From: Methylotenera sp965234545
GTDB lineage: Bacteria; Pseudomonadota; Gammaproteobacteria; Burkholderiales; Methylophilaceae
Assembly: GCA_965234545.1 (NCBI GenBank)
Contig: OZ248348.1
Location: 744,001-808,000 of the forward strand
Length of the DNA: 64,000 bases
Direction: 5' to 3'
Both the position numbers and the translations under genes were made by a program. Under the pieces are notes generated by a model that had not been told where the DNA came from, did no database searches, and was given only the letters and a program-made list of their open reading frames with translations. Below, in pieces: positions 31,548 through 41,237 of this stretch. Numbering within the stretch: the first letter of the stretch is position 1; every line of letters starts with the position of its first letter.

Positions 31548-33923
31548 ATGCGCATGAGCATGACTTCATTAGACCAACAAGCAGTCGGTATGGCCGACAT
31601 CGGCAACCGGCTAGCGTTTAGCAAAAAGCTGCAAAACACCACCAATAAAATTCACGCAGCCAAGTGCATTGATGAGATTTTAACCGAAGTCAGCAGCGAG
31701 ATATGCGATTTGTTTGCGGCGCAGCGCATTACGCTATACCTGCAAACCGAAGACGGTAAGGCCATCGTCTCCAAAATAAAAACCGGTCTGAATCAATTCA
31801 AAGAACTGAAATTGGCCATCACGCAAACCAGCATAGCCGGTTACGTGGCGCTCAATAAATGTTTGCTAAATATCGCCGATGTATACGATGACGCCGAGCT
31901 ATTGGCCATCAGTCCGTCCATCCAATTTCTAAAAGAAGTCGATTTAAAAACCGGTTTTCACGCTAAGCAAATGTTGGTGTTTCCAATATTGGCGGCGGAT
32001 GACGGGCGCTTGATAGGCGTGGTGCAATTAATTAACAGTTTGTCCGGCTTGCCATTCTCCCGTTTATTAGAAGAGGGGGCGCCTGAGTTGGCTAAGACCC
32101 TAGCCATCGCTTTTGATCAACGCCAAGCCATGCCCTTGATCAAAAGTAAGTTTGATGGTTTGCTGTCCGCCGGCCACCTAAACCAAGAGGAATTGGCCAG
32201 CGCCCAACGTTTGGCGCGTAGCAAAGGCAGCAATTTGGAGTCGGTATTAATCGCTGATTACCAAGTGCAGGCCCGCCACATAGGCGGGGCTTTATCCGAA
32301 TTTTTTAATGTGCCGTATGAGCCATACCAAGCCGATCGCCTTAAGCCGGTTGATTTGCTCAAGCAGCTCAAACAGGAATACGTTGAAGCAAACGCTTGGC
32401 TGCCAATATCACTAGGCGATCAAGACAGCCTGGTGATTCTGACGCCGGACCCAGAAAGAATTAAAAGCAGCGGCATTGTCAGCCACGTTTTTCCACGTTA
32501 CCCCAACATTCGTTACTGCGTTTGCTTGCAGCAAGAGTTTATGCAAACGGTTGAGCAATTTTATGGCAGCAACGGTACTAGCGGCTTTGTCGGTGATTTG
32601 TTGTCGGAAATGGCCGATGAGGAAGAGCTAAGCAGCCTGAGTGCCGATGAAGTGAACATGGCGGCGGACAATGAATTGGTTAAGTTGGTCAATAAGATCG
32701 TGGTCGACGCATACAACCAAGGGGCGTCCGATATTCATATAGAACCCTATCCGGAAAAAGGCAAAACGCAAATTCGTTTTCGTAAAGACGGCACATTGGT
32801 CAATTACATAGAGGTGCCAGCCAGCTACCGTAACGCCCTGTGTGCACGCATAAAAATCATGTGCGACTTGGATATATCGGAAAAACGCAGGCCACAAGAT
32901 GGCAAGATAAAATTTAAAAAATACGGGCCACTGGACATCGAGCTGCGAGTCGCCACCATCCCCTCTGCAGGCGGCATGGAAGACATCGTCATGCGTATTT
33001 TGTCGGCGGGTAAACCCATCCCGCTGGACGAGTTGGGATTGTCCGATTGGAATAATCAACAGCTCAAAAGCTTGATAAGCAAACCATACGGCTTGTTTTT
33101 TGTTTGCGGCCCAACCGGCTCAGGTAAAACCACCACCTTGCATTCTGCATTAGGCTACATCAACACACCGGAAACCAAAATTTGGACCGCCGAAGACCCC
33201 GTGGAGATCACGCAAAAAGGCTTGCGCCAGGTGCAGGTTAATAAAAAAGCCGGGCTGGATTTTTCCACCATCATGCGGGCTTTTTTACGTGCGGATCCGG
33301 ATGTCATCATGGTAGGTGAAATGCGTGATAAAGAAACAGTCGCCACCGGCATTGAGGCTTCCCTAACAGGGCATTTGGTGTTTGCCACCTTGCACACCAA
33401 TAGCGCGCCCGAATCAGTCGTTCGCTTGCTCGACATGGGTATGGATCCGTTCAACTTTGCCGATGCGCTATTAGGCATATTGGCTCAACGTCTAGCTAAG
33501 CGTTTGTGTGAGTGCAAACAGCCTTACCAGGCCTCGCTGGATGAAATGCAGCTATTGGTACAAGAGTACAGTGAAGAGTTAAAAAACACAGCGGCATGGC
33601 AACGGGATCCACAGGCCAGTGAGCAAGCTGTATTAGACGGTTGGCAACAAGCCTACGCAGACGGCCAGCGGCAATTTACCTTATACCGGCCTGGTGGCTG
33701 CGATAAATGCAATGGCACAGGCTACAAGGGCAGATTGGGCTTGCACGAGTTGATGTTGGGCAGCGACGCGGTTAAAAAGAACATACAAGAACGCGCTAGG
33801 GTGGCCGACATTGTCGCTACCGCGCTAGATGAAGGCATGCGCACCTTAAAACAAGATGGCATAGAGAAGGTCTTGCTAGGCTTAACCGACATGCATCAAG
33901 TGCGCGCCGTGTGCATCAAATAA
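31548..33923 (+). CDS. GAF-domain GspE/PilB-type secretion ATPase
   Basis: 791 residues. An N-terminal GAF-like sensor domain (about 25-190; SKIKTGLNQFKELKLAITQTSIAGYVALNK, PILAADDGRLIGVVQLINS) precedes a T2SSE-N/MshEN-like domain (about 195-330) and the ATPase. Walker A is CGPTGSGKTTTLHSAL at about 518-533, the Asp box and Walker B are RAFLRADPDVIMVGEMRD, and the His box is LTGHLVFATLHTNSAPESVVRL. A tetracysteine zinc site is CECKQPY plus CDKCNGTGYKGR. ATGs at 31548, 31554 and 31560 are all possible; AGGA spacing favours 31554. No other pilus or secretion genes are nearby. Confidence 0.9.
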   Translation: MRMSMTSLDQQAVGMADIGNRLAFSKKLQNTTNKIHAAKCIDEILTEVSSEICDLFAAQRITLYLQTEDGKAIVSKIKTGLNQFKELKLAITQTSIAGYVALNKCLLNIADVYDDAELLAISPSIQFLKEVDLKTGFHAKQMLVFPILAADDGRLIGVVQLINSLSGLPFSRLLEEGAPELAKTLAIAFDQRQAMPLIKSKFDGLLSAGHLNQEELASAQRLARSKGSNLESVLIADYQVQARHIGGALSEFFNVPYEPYQADRLKPVDLLKQLKQEYVEANAWLPISLGDQDSLVILTPDPERIKSSGIVSHVFPRYPNIRYCVCLQQEFMQTVEQFYGSNGTSGFVGDLLSEMADEEELSSLSADEVNMAADNELVKLVNKIVVDAYNQGASDIHIEPYPEKGKTQIRFRKDGTLVNYIEVPASYRNALCARIKIMCDLDISEKRRPQDGKIKFKKYGPLDIELRVATIPSAGGMEDIVMRILSAGKPIPLDELGLSDWNNQQLKSLISKPYGLFFVCGPTGSGKTTTLHSALGYINTPETKIWTAEDPVEITQKGLRQVQVNKKAGLDFSTIMRAFLRADPDVIMVGEMRDKETVATGIEASLTGHLVFATLHTNSAPESVVRLLDMGMDPFNFADALLGILAQRLAKRLCECKQPYQASLDEMQLLVQEYSEELKNTAAWQRDPQASEQAVLDGWQQAYADGQRQFTLYRPGGCDKCNGTGYKGRLGLHELMLGSDAVKKNIQERARVADIVATALDEGMRTLKQDGIEKVLLGLTDMHQVRAVCIK

Positions 33924-33950
33924 AGTTTATGCGTCATGACATGATTTACC

Positions 33951-33979
33951 TTGTGCGCGTATTTTGACTTCTCTACAAT
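33951..33979 (+). promoter_or_regulatory. promoter of tRNA-Arg
   Basis: TTGTGC (33951-33956), a 17-base spacer and TACAAT (33974-33979). The predicted start near 33986 lies 13 bases before the mature tRNA 5' end, so the tRNA has its own short leader. Confidence 0.6.
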
Positions 33980-33998
33980 GCGCATAGCTTAAGGCCAT

Positions 33999-34074
33999 GC
34001 CCCCGTAGCTCAGTGGATAGAGCATCCCCCTCCTAAGGGGAGGGTCACACGTTCGATTCGTGTCGGGGGCACCA
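33999..34074 (+). tRNA. tRNA-Arg (anticodon CCT)
   Basis: Complete 76-base cloverleaf. The acceptor GCCCCCG pairs with CGGGGGC. The D arm is GCTC-AGTGGATA-GAGC. The anticodon stem TCCCC/GGGGA carries loop CTCCTAA with anticodon CCT at 34032-34034, reading AGG. The T arm is ACACG-TTCGATT-CGTGT. The 3' CCA is encoded (34072-34074). No integrase or att duplication is seen beside it, and no clear terminator follows. Confidence 0.97.
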
Positions 34075-34123
34075 ATCATGTATTCCAATGATTTCAATTG
34101 ACTAAGTATTGGAGCTTTAAAAA

Positions 34124-34858
34124 TTGACGGTTGAATGTTTATTCTTGCTTATCTTGGCTGTTTTTCTTATCGCCATGCTGTACTCCTCTGTGGGGCACGC
34201 TGGCGCATCCGGTTACATTGCTGTTATGTCCTTGCTGTCATTGGCGCCGGAGGTGATTAAGCCGACAGCCTTATCCTTGAACATCTTGGTGGGATCAATC
34301 GCCACCTGGCAATTCTATAGAGCCGGGCATTTTTCTTGGTCGCTATTTTGGCCTTTTGCGGCCCTTGCTGTGCCTTGTGCCTTTATTGGCGGGCAGCTTA
34401 ATTTACCCACGCACCTATTTAAGATGCTTTTGGGCTTGGTCTTGCTGTACTCTGCCTTGCGCTTTTTTGTGCAATCCAAGCAAACCATGGAGATAAAAGC
34501 CCCTCCGTGCTATCAGGCGTTAGCGGCTGGGGCGGGCATAGGTTTTTTATCCGGGCTGACGGGCACCGGTGGCGGGATTTTTCTTACCCCTTTATTGCTA
34601 TTCATGGGCTGGGCCGATGCTAAACGGGCAGCGTCCGTGTCGGCTTTATTTGTTTTACTGAATTCCATTTCTGGTTTGGCTGGCAATTTTAGCGCGACCA
34701 AAGCCTTGCCTGAATTTATTATGCCCTTGCTGCTTGCAGCCGCCTTGGGCGGTGTGATAGGCGCGCATTTTGGCAGTCGGCGCATAGCGCCTGAGTCCAT
34801 TAAAAAACTGTTGGCCGTGGTCTTGCTGATTGCCGGCTTAAAGTTGCTGTTGACTTAA
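34124..34858 (+). CDS. TauE/SafE family membrane transporter
   Basis: 244 residues with about eight membrane segments. The family repeat is visible twice: VGHAGASGYIAVMSLLSLAP near residue 24, and GIGFLSGLTGTGGGIFLTPLLLF near 142, the G-T-G-G-G motif of TauE/SafE (DUF81) proteins. These are proposed anion or sulfonate exporters; the substrate here is unknown. The start is TTG at 34124 with GGAG nine bases upstream; no in-frame ATG precedes the first helix. It follows tRNA-Arg with only a 49-base gap and its stop overlaps uup by 4 bases. Confidence 0.88.
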   Translation: MTVECLFLLILAVFLIAMLYSSVGHAGASGYIAVMSLLSLAPEVIKPTALSLNILVGSIATWQFYRAGHFSWSLFWPFAALAVPCAFIGGQLNLPTHLFKMLLGLVLLYSALRFFVQSKQTMEIKAPPCYQALAAGAGIGFLSGLTGTGGGIFLTPLLLFMGWADAKRAASVSALFVLLNSISGLAGNFSATKALPEFIMPLLLAAALGGVIGAHFGSRRIAPESIKKLLAVVLLIAGLKLLLT

Positions 34859-36789
34859 GCCTGCTTGGCATCCAAGGCGGCCCAGCGGGTAAGCAAGGCT
34901 TCAATCAAGGCCTCAATTTCAACTAAGCGCGCTTGCAAGCTTTTGACTAAATCGGCTTGGCTTTTATAAATCTCGCCATCCGCCAATTGCCTATTGATGT
35001 CGGCTTGTTCCGTTTCCAGATGCTCAATTTTTTCTGGAATCTCGGCCAACTCTTTTTCTTCCTTAAAGCTCAGTTTGACAGAGGCTTTTTCCGCGGCAGG
35101 CTTGCTTTGATTTTTTGCGGCCTGTGCCGATTCGCTACTGCGTTTTTCCTGGTTAATCTTATCCTGGGCACGCGCGTCTAGCGCGCGTTGCTGGCTAAAG
35201 CGCTGCCAGTCATCAAAGCCACCGCCAAATTCGGTCAATACACCATGGCCTTCAAAGGCAATCACCTGCGTAACGGTGTTTTCTAAAAAAGCACGGTCAT
35301 GGCTGACTAGGAATAGCGTGCCAGTAAAATCTTGCAACAGGCTTTCTAATAGTTCTAAGGTGTCGATGTCTAAATCGTTGGTTGGTTCGTCCAATACCAA
35401 CACATTGGCTGGCCGCGCGAACAATCGCGCCAATAACAAGCGGTTGCGTTCGCCGCCGGATAAGGATTTAACTGGGGAGCGTGAGCGTTGCGGTGGAAAT
35501 AAGAAATCTTCCAGATAGCTAATCACGTGCTTGCGCTCGTTGCCTATCTCGACAAAATCCGACCCCGGACTGATGGTGTCGGCCAAGGTGGCGTCTTCAT
35601 CCAATTGCTCACGCATTTGATCAAAATACGCCACATTGATTTTCGTGCCGCGTTCTACCGTGCCGCTGTCGGCTTCAAGGTCGCCTAGTATTAATTTAAG
35701 AAGAGTGGTTTTGCCTATGCCGTTAGGGCCAAGTAAGCCTATCTTGTCGCCACGCAAAATCCGTGTGCTGAAGTGGCTTATCAAGGTTCTATCGCCGTAG
35801 GCTTTGCTGACATTGTCTAGCTCAGCGACCAATTTGCCGCTGCGTTCACCGGCATCCAAATTCAGTTTAACGTTGCCTTGGCGTTCGCGGCGAGCCGCAC
35901 GGTCTAAGCGCAGCGCTTCCAATCTACGCACGCGGCCTTCATTGCGTGTGCGTCTGGCTTTAATGCCTTGGCGTATCCAGACTTCTTCTTGAGCTAAGAA
36001 TTTATCAAATTTAGCCGCGTGGGTTTCTTCCACGGCAATCAATTCCTCTTTTTTAAGTTGATACTGGCTAAAGTTGCCGACAAAATCCGTCAAAATGCCG
36101 CGATCTAGCTCGGTAATGCGGGTGGCCAAGCTATCTAGGAAGCGGCGATCGTGGGTGATGAATAACACGCTGCCGGTAAAACTTAACAACAAGTCCTCTA
36201 ACCACTGTATGGCCTCTAAATCCAAATGGTTGGTCGGTTCGTCCAATAACAGCACTTCGGGTTCGGCCACCAGTGCGCGTCCCAGGGCCACGCGTTTGCG
36301 CCAACCGCCGGATAAGGTGGAAATTAAAGCGTCGGCATCGAGCTTCAAACGGCTTAATACCGTTTCTACCCGTGATTGCGCTGCCCAACCGTTTTGCATG
36401 TCCAATTCGTGTTGCAAATGCTGCATCTTAGTCATCAAGGCGTCGATGTCGGCATCGGCCATGCCCATGTCGTGGGTCACTTGGTGGTAGTCTATGATGG
36501 TTTGTTGCAAGGCGCCCAAGCCTTCGGCCACCGCTTCAAATACCGTGTGCGCGGTGTTCAATTCCGGTTCTTGTGGCACGTAAACCACGCGGGCGTTGGG
36601 TGCGCGCCAAACGTTGCCTTCATCCAATTTGATGGTGCCGGCTATGGCTTTTAATAAGCTGGATTTGCCAGCGCCGTTGCGGCCAATTAAGCCCACGCGT
36701 TCGCCTGCGTCCAGTTGAAAGGCAGCATGATCAAGTAGGGCGTGATGACCAAAAGCGAGGGAGGCATTATCTAAGGTAATAAAAGGCAT
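34855..36789 (-). CDS. uup: ABC-F family ATPase Uup
   Basis: Soluble tandem ABC ATPase acting on ribosomes and branched DNA in E. coli. First cassette: GRNGAGKSSLLKAI (about 37-50), LSGGWRKRVALGRAL, VLLLDEPTNHLD. Linker: EVWIRQGIKARRTRNEGRVRRLEALR. Second cassette: GPNGIGKTTLLKLIL, LSGGERNRLLLARLF, VLVLDEPTNDLD. The C-terminal 100 residues form a Lys/Glu/Gln-rich coiled coil (FKEEKELAEIPEKIEHLETE). 644 residues. The C-terminal coiled coil and short linker favour Uup over EttA or YheS. Confidence 0.94.
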   Translation of the reverse strand: MPFITLDNASLAFGHHALLDHAAFQLDAGERVGLIGRNGAGKSSLLKAIAGTIKLDEGNVWRAPNARVVYVPQEPELNTAHTVFEAVAEGLGALQQTIIDYHQVTHDMGMADADIDALMTKMQHLQHELDMQNGWAAQSRVETVLSRLKLDADALISTLSGGWRKRVALGRALVAEPEVLLLDEPTNHLDLEAIQWLEDLLLSFTGSVLFITHDRRFLDSLATRITELDRGILTDFVGNFSQYQLKKEELIAVEETHAAKFDKFLAQEEVWIRQGIKARRTRNEGRVRRLEALRLDRAARRERQGNVKLNLDAGERSGKLVAELDNVSKAYGDRTLISHFSTRILRGDKIGLLGPNGIGKTTLLKLILGDLEADSGTVERGTKINVAYFDQMREQLDEDATLADTISPGSDFVEIGNERKHVISYLEDFLFPPQRSRSPVKSLSGGERNRLLLARLFARPANVLVLDEPTNDLDIDTLELLESLLQDFTGTLFLVSHDRAFLENTVTQVIAFEGHGVLTEFGGGFDDWQRFSQQRALDARAQDKINQEKRSSESAQAAKNQSKPAAEKASVKLSFKEEKELAEIPEKIEHLETEQADINRQLADGEIYKSQADLVKSLQARLVEIEALIEALLTRWAALDAKQA

Positions 36790-36875
36790 GGGTTTTGATG
36801 GTTTTCTATAGGTTGGTGCTAGAAGTTCAGCTTAACTGCGATTATAACCGAGCTCGGCTCGATTTGAGGCCGGCC

Positions 36876-38906
36876 TTACTTATTGGCCAGCATGGCTTTG
36901 ATATTAGCCATCTTGGATTTGCCAAAATCCTTGCTAATTTCCGGGTCATTAAAGGGGTTGCCAAAATGGCGCACGTCGTCCTTAGGCAATTCGGCAATGA
37001 AGCGGCTGGGTTCGCACAACTCCATCTCACCGGCGCGCTTGCGTTTCTTGCACCAGGATATGTTTAAGGATTTTTGCGCCCGGGTAATGCCTACGTACAT
37101 GAGGCGGCGTTCTTCTTCGATTTTAGTTGGGTCGGTGACGCCTAGGTCCACGCTCTCGCGATGCGGCAGTATGCCTTCTTCTACGCCAATTAAAAAAACG
37201 TGGCCAAACTCCAAACCCTTGGCGGCATGCAAGGTCGATAACTTAACCGCATCGACTTCGCCAGCCTCCTGGCCTTCTAGCATGCTCATTAAGGAGACCA
37301 TTTGCGTCAGTTCTAGCAGGTTCTTAGCCTCGGCTTCATTGCCGTATTCGGTCTTGGCTTCGCCTTTTTTACTCAGCCAGCCTATGAAGTCCAAAACATT
37401 GGCCCATTTACTTTCCGCCGCGCGTGGCTCTTCGCTGTCGTACAAGAACGCCTCGTATTGTATGCTGGTGAGCAGGTCATCTAAGACCTCGTTGGCCGGG
37501 TCGCGCACCGCTCTTTGTTGCAGCTTGTTGATGTAGCTACAAAAGTTAAGCAAATCGTCCAATTGTTTAGCACCCACGTCACTTTGAAAGTCGGCCTCAA
37601 AGGCGGCAGCGAATAGGGATATTTTGTGCAAGCTGGCATACTCGCCCAAACGCTCTAGGGTGGTGTTGCCTATGCCTTTTTTCGGCGTCGTGGCCGCGCG
37701 TATAAAGGCCGGGTCGTCGTCTTCGTTGGCAATCAAGCGCAAATAGCTGACTAAGTCTTTAATCTCCGCCTTGTCAAAAAAAGATTGCCCACCCGACACC
37801 GTGTAGGGGATTTTATGATTACGCAACTGTTGCTCAAAAATGCGCGCTTGATGATTGCCTCGGTATAAAACCGCGTAATCCAAAAATTTGGTGCGGTGCT
37901 CAAATTTATGCGCTTGTATTTTCATGATGACCGATTCCGCCTCGGCTTCCTCGCTCATGGCGGCCGACACTTGTATCAAATCGCCGGTGCCCAAATCGCT
38001 CCATAATTTCTTCTCAAACAACTTTGGGTTGTTGCTGATCACCTGGTTGGCTGCGCGCAATATGCGCACCGTGGAGCGGTAATTTTGTTCCAATTTGATG
38101 ACTTTTAGCTTACTAAAGTCATCGGTGAGTTGGCGTAAATTTTCCACATCGGCACCGCGCCAACCATAGATGGCTTGGTCGTCGTCGCCCACGGCAGTGA
38201 ATTGCCCACGCAAACCGGTGAGCATTTTGACCAATTTGTATTGGCAAGCATTGGTGTCTTGGTATTCGTCGATAAGCAAATACTGTAATTTACGCTGCCA
38301 TTTATTTATGGCGCTTTCATGCGCCTGAAAAAGCTCTACGGGCAATTTGATTAAATCATCGAAATCCACCGCTTGGTAAGCTTTTAGGGTTTGTTGGTAG
38401 AGTTGGTAGACTTTGGCGGCTGCCACGGTCAGCTCTTCATCGGCTTGGGCTTTGGCTTGATCGGCATTAAGAAAGGCATTTTTCCATGCCGAAATTTGCC
38501 ATTGGGTTTTGCGAATTATTTGCTTGTCTGTGGTGGCCAATATGTCCGCGACAATTTTGTAGCTGTCCGAGGAATCCAGTATGGAAAACTGCGGTTTGTA
38601 ACCCAATAGGGCGGCTTCGGCACGCAGCATTTGCAGGCCTAGTGAATGGAAGGTCGCTATGGTGAGGCCTTTAGTGCTTTTGCCTTGCATTAATTTGCCC
38701 ACCCGATCTTGCATTTCCCGTGCGGCTTTATTAGTGAAGGTGATGGCCGCTATTTCCTTAGGGGAATAACCGGCCTCGTCGATCAAATAGCTGATTTTTT
38801 GCGTGATGACACGGGTCTTGCCGCTGCCGGCGCCAGCCAGAACCAACAAGGGGCCATCTAGGTATTTGACCGCTTCGCGTTGGGGAGAATTAAGGCTATT
38901 TAACAT
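36876..38906 (-). CDS. rep: ATP-dependent DNA helicase Rep (UvrD/Rep superfamily 1)
   Basis: 3'-5' helicase that helps replication forks past protein blocks. Motifs in order: Q motif LNSPQREAVKYL at the N-terminus; motif I VLAGAGSGKTRVITQKI; Ia ITFTNKAAREM; II LIDEYQDTNACQY; III VGDDDQAIYGWRGAD; IV LEQNYRST; V LSTLHAAKGLEFGHVFLIG; and VI EEERRLMYVGITRAQKSL. 676 residues is the Rep length (UvrD is about 720). Start ATG at 38906, with the first motif at residue 3. It is downstream of nothing obvious and 87 bases upstream of uup. Confidence 0.95.
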   Translation of the reverse strand: MLNSLNSPQREAVKYLDGPLLVLAGAGSGKTRVITQKISYLIDEAGYSPKEIAAITFTNKAAREMQDRVGKLMQGKSTKGLTIATFHSLGLQMLRAEAALLGYKPQFSILDSSDSYKIVADILATTDKQIIRKTQWQISAWKNAFLNADQAKAQADEELTVAAAKVYQLYQQTLKAYQAVDFDDLIKLPVELFQAHESAINKWQRKLQYLLIDEYQDTNACQYKLVKMLTGLRGQFTAVGDDDQAIYGWRGADVENLRQLTDDFSKLKVIKLEQNYRSTVRILRAANQVISNNPKLFEKKLWSDLGTGDLIQVSAAMSEEAEAESVIMKIQAHKFEHRTKFLDYAVLYRGNHQARIFEQQLRNHKIPYTVSGGQSFFDKAEIKDLVSYLRLIANEDDDPAFIRAATTPKKGIGNTTLERLGEYASLHKISLFAAAFEADFQSDVGAKQLDDLLNFCSYINKLQQRAVRDPANEVLDDLLTSIQYEAFLYDSEEPRAAESKWANVLDFIGWLSKKGEAKTEYGNEAEAKNLLELTQMVSLMSMLEGQEAGEVDAVKLSTLHAAKGLEFGHVFLIGVEEGILPHRESVDLGVTDPTKIEEERRLMYVGITRAQKSLNISWCKKRKRAGEMELCEPSRFIAELPKDDVRHFGNPFNDPEISKDFGKSKMANIKAMLANK

Positions 38907-39054
38907 GCGCTAGTGAGTGATGGGAATTGAGGTAATCGGGCAGGCTCAGATTTTAGCGTTTACCGGTTTAACTAGCTACTTAAACTTGCGTCTGCCTGTG
39001 CTTTGCGTAAAGCGTGCCATAATTCCCATTTAATTAACAAGCACAGGAATGAAC

Positions 39055-39315
39055 ATGCGATCGACTAAGGCCAGCGCCGCTATTGATAGACTTAAGCGCC
39101 GTAGTGACAACCCGCTTTATTCCATGAGCATGAGCAGCGCCGGCCTGTTTAGCTTGCAGTTAGGCGACGGCTTGGGTAACAGCACGCGCTTATGTGAGCC
39201 CATGGCCATGGACGAATTTGTTGCATGGGTGAATGGCTACGGCCCACAAATAGTCAAGCGCGTGAGCAAGTTGGACGTGGCGTTTAGTAAGCAGCTGCAG
39301 AAAAAAACTACTTAG
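39055..39315 (+). CDS. small conserved-looking protein of unknown function
   Basis: 86 residues from the ATG at 39055, which has AGGA six bases upstream; an ATG at 39049 is too close to that site. No membrane segment or known motif is seen. The sequence is basic at both ends, with a middle SSAGLFSLQLGDGLGNSTRLCEPMAMDEFVAW that looks like a folded alpha/beta unit. It ends four bases into the convergent RbgA-type gene. Divergent from rep across 148 bases. Codon use resembles its neighbours, so it is probably real. Confidence 0.7.
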   Translation: MRSTKASAAIDRLKRRSDNPLYSMSMSSAGLFSLQLGDGLGNSTRLCEPMAMDEFVAWVNGYGPQIVKRVSKLDVAFSKQLQKKTT

Positions 39316-40250
39316 CTTGGGGCCGTTGCGGTCTCGTCTGTGCCATTGTCTGGCAACACTAGGTTTGCTTGCGTCATCAAGGCGCGACTATTAGGCGTTT
39401 CTAGGCTAATGCGGCCTATGGCGCCACTTCGGTAATCGGTTAAAAATGCCACGGCCGTTTTTTCCGTGTCCCATAAACCGTCATGGCGCTTGTAAGAGCG
39501 GCGTTTGGCTATGGCTTCCAATAAATCCACACCGTCCATCTTGCTCACATCCAGCATGGCGCCATTGTGTTTCATGGTATCCAATTTGTAGCGTGCATTA
39601 AGTAGGGCGGGGTAGGTTTTAAGCAAGTTGTCGGCCAAAAATAGCGCTACGTCTTCGTCTATGACGGCGTTGCGGCCTATGGCGTGACTGGCGGCCAGCA
39701 TGTAGCCATCGGATTCGTATTGTATCTTGGGCCACATCATGCCTGGCGTGTCGGTGATGCTCATGGTTTCAGACAAATCAAAACGCTGCTGACTTTTGGT
39801 GACAGCTGGTTCGTCGCCGACCTTGGCCACGCGTCTATTCAGTAGGGCGTTCATTAAAGTAGACTTGCCCACATTGGGGATGCCCATGATCAGCATGCGT
39901 AAGGGTTTTAAGTGCGTGCCGCGATGCGGCGTCAAGGCTAGGCAGTGCTTAGGAATTTTATTGGCATCACCGGGCTTTTTGCAAGACAGCGCGACGGCTT
40001 TGGTGTTGGGTTGGCTGTTGAAATAATTAAGCCAAGCTTGGGTGGCCAAGGGGTCGGCCAGGTCGGCTTTGTTGAGAATTTTGAGTTGCGGGCGCTGACG
40101 GAATAAACGCATTTCATCTATCATGGGGTTGTGGCTGGCAGCAGGCACGCGGGCATCCAACACCTCGATGACGATGTCGGTGAACTCCATCGTTTCTTCG
40201 GCTTTTTTGCGCGCTTGGGTCATGTGCCCTGGGTACCACTGAATCGCCAT
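39312..40250 (-). CDS. ribosome biogenesis GTPase YlqF/RbgA-like
   Basis: Circularly permuted GTPase of the YlqF/YawG family, which in Bacillus acts in late 50S assembly. The opening MAIQWYPGHMTQARKK is diagnostic. Motif order G4 KILNKADLAD, G5 LSCKKPG, G1 GIPNVGKSTLMNAL, G2 in VGDEPAVTKSQQ and G3 ITDTPGMMWPK shows the permutation. The C-terminal helical domain has FLTDYRSGAIGRISLETP. 312 residues. The exact role in proteobacteria is less studied. Confidence 0.93.
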   Translation of the reverse strand: MAIQWYPGHMTQARKKAEETMEFTDIVIEVLDARVPAASHNPMIDEMRLFRQRPQLKILNKADLADPLATQAWLNYFNSQPNTKAVALSCKKPGDANKIPKHCLALTPHRGTHLKPLRMLIMGIPNVGKSTLMNALLNRRVAKVGDEPAVTKSQQRFDLSETMSITDTPGMMWPKIQYESDGYMLAASHAIGRNAVIDEDVALFLADNLLKTYPALLNARYKLDTMKHNGAMLDVSKMDGVDLLEAIAKRRSYKRHDGLWDTEKTAVAFLTDYRSGAIGRISLETPNSRALMTQANLVLPDNGTDETATAPS

Positions 40251-40415
40251 CTATATCATCCTTCTTCCGTGCTTGCTTTGTTGTGGCGCCTCGCCTTGTT
40301 TGGATTTTTTGAGGCATTCAATTGCCGTGCCCGCGCATTTTAACATTGCCTAGGATAATTCTCCTTTTTATCTGCGAGTGGGCAGTTTGTTCGGATTTTG
40401 CCTTAAAATAGCGGC

Positions 40416-41237
40416 ATGACCATGCCAGCAGAAATTCGCCCCAATCAATCCATAGACTTGCTTAAAGCCTTGCACATCCTCACGCGTGACGGCAAGCTCA
40501 ACCAAGACAGTAGACGCAAACTTAAGCAGGTGTACCATTTGGTGAACTTCATCGAACCCTTGTTTAACGAGGCGCTGTTGCGCAATGAGCAGCCTGTTAT
40601 TGTTGACCATGGGGCAGGCAAGTCTTATTTGGGCTTTATCTTGTATGACTTGTTATTAAAGCAGCATGCGGCTGGCCAAGTGATAGGCATAGAAAGCCGA
40701 CCTGAGTTGGTGGCGCAATCCAAAGCATTGGCGGCAGATCTGCAATTTACGCGCATGGACTTTCAGCATTTAACGGTAGCCGAATCCATCAATTCACCCA
40801 GCTTGCCGGCTAAAGTGGACATGGTGACCGCTTTGCATGCTTGCAACACGGCGACCGACGATGCCATCCGCTTTGGCTTAAGCAAGCAAGCCAGTTACAT
40901 GGTATTGGTGCCATGTTGTCAGGCGGAAGTGGCGGAAGCCCTGCGTCTGCATAAAAACGAAAGTTTTTCACTAACACCATTGAGTGAAATTTGGCGTCAC
41001 CCTATACACACCCGTGAATTTGGTAGCCAGCTGACCAATGTCTTACGCTGCCTGCAGTTGGAGGCGGCCGGATACCAAGTCACCGTCACCGAGTTGGTTG
41101 GTTGGGAGCATTCCATGAAAAATGAATTAATCATCGCCAAATACACCGGTCAGCCGCGTAAGAATGCGCAAACTCGGTTGGACGAGATATTGCAACGTTT
41201 AAATTTAACCGATTTGCGGCCACGCTTTATGGCTTAA
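40416..41237 (+). CDS. class I SAM-dependent methyltransferase (Methyltransf_32-like)
   Basis: 273 residues. The SAM loop is PVIVDHGAGKSYLGFILYDLLL near residue 62, followed by VIGIESRPELVAQSKALA and FTRMDFQHL. MVTALHACNTATDDAIRFGL with VLVPCCQAEVA is the DxxxxLHACxxATD ... PCCQ signature of a family that also includes some rRNA/tRNA methyltransferase-like proteins (PF13679 type). Substrate not determined. It stands alone between the RbgA-type gene (divergent, 165-base gap) and dhaK (convergent, 4-base overlap). Confidence 0.84.
   Translation: MTMPAEIRPNQSIDLLKALHILTRDGKLNQDSRRKLKQVYHLVNFIEPLFNEALLRNEQPVIVDHGAGKSYLGFILYDLLLKQHAAGQVIGIESRPELVAQSKALAADLQFTRMDFQHLTVAESINSPSLPAKVDMVTALHACNTATDDAIRFGLSKQASYMVLVPCCQAEVAEALRLHKNESFSLTPLSEIWRHPIHTREFGSQLTNVLRCLQLEAAGYQVTVTELVGWEHSMKNELIIAKYTGQPRKNAQTRLDEILQRLNLTDLRPRFMA

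Noticed and set aside
33999..34123. tRNA-Arg as a possible integration site
   Set aside because: No integrase, no duplicated tRNA 3' end and no change in gene character nearby.
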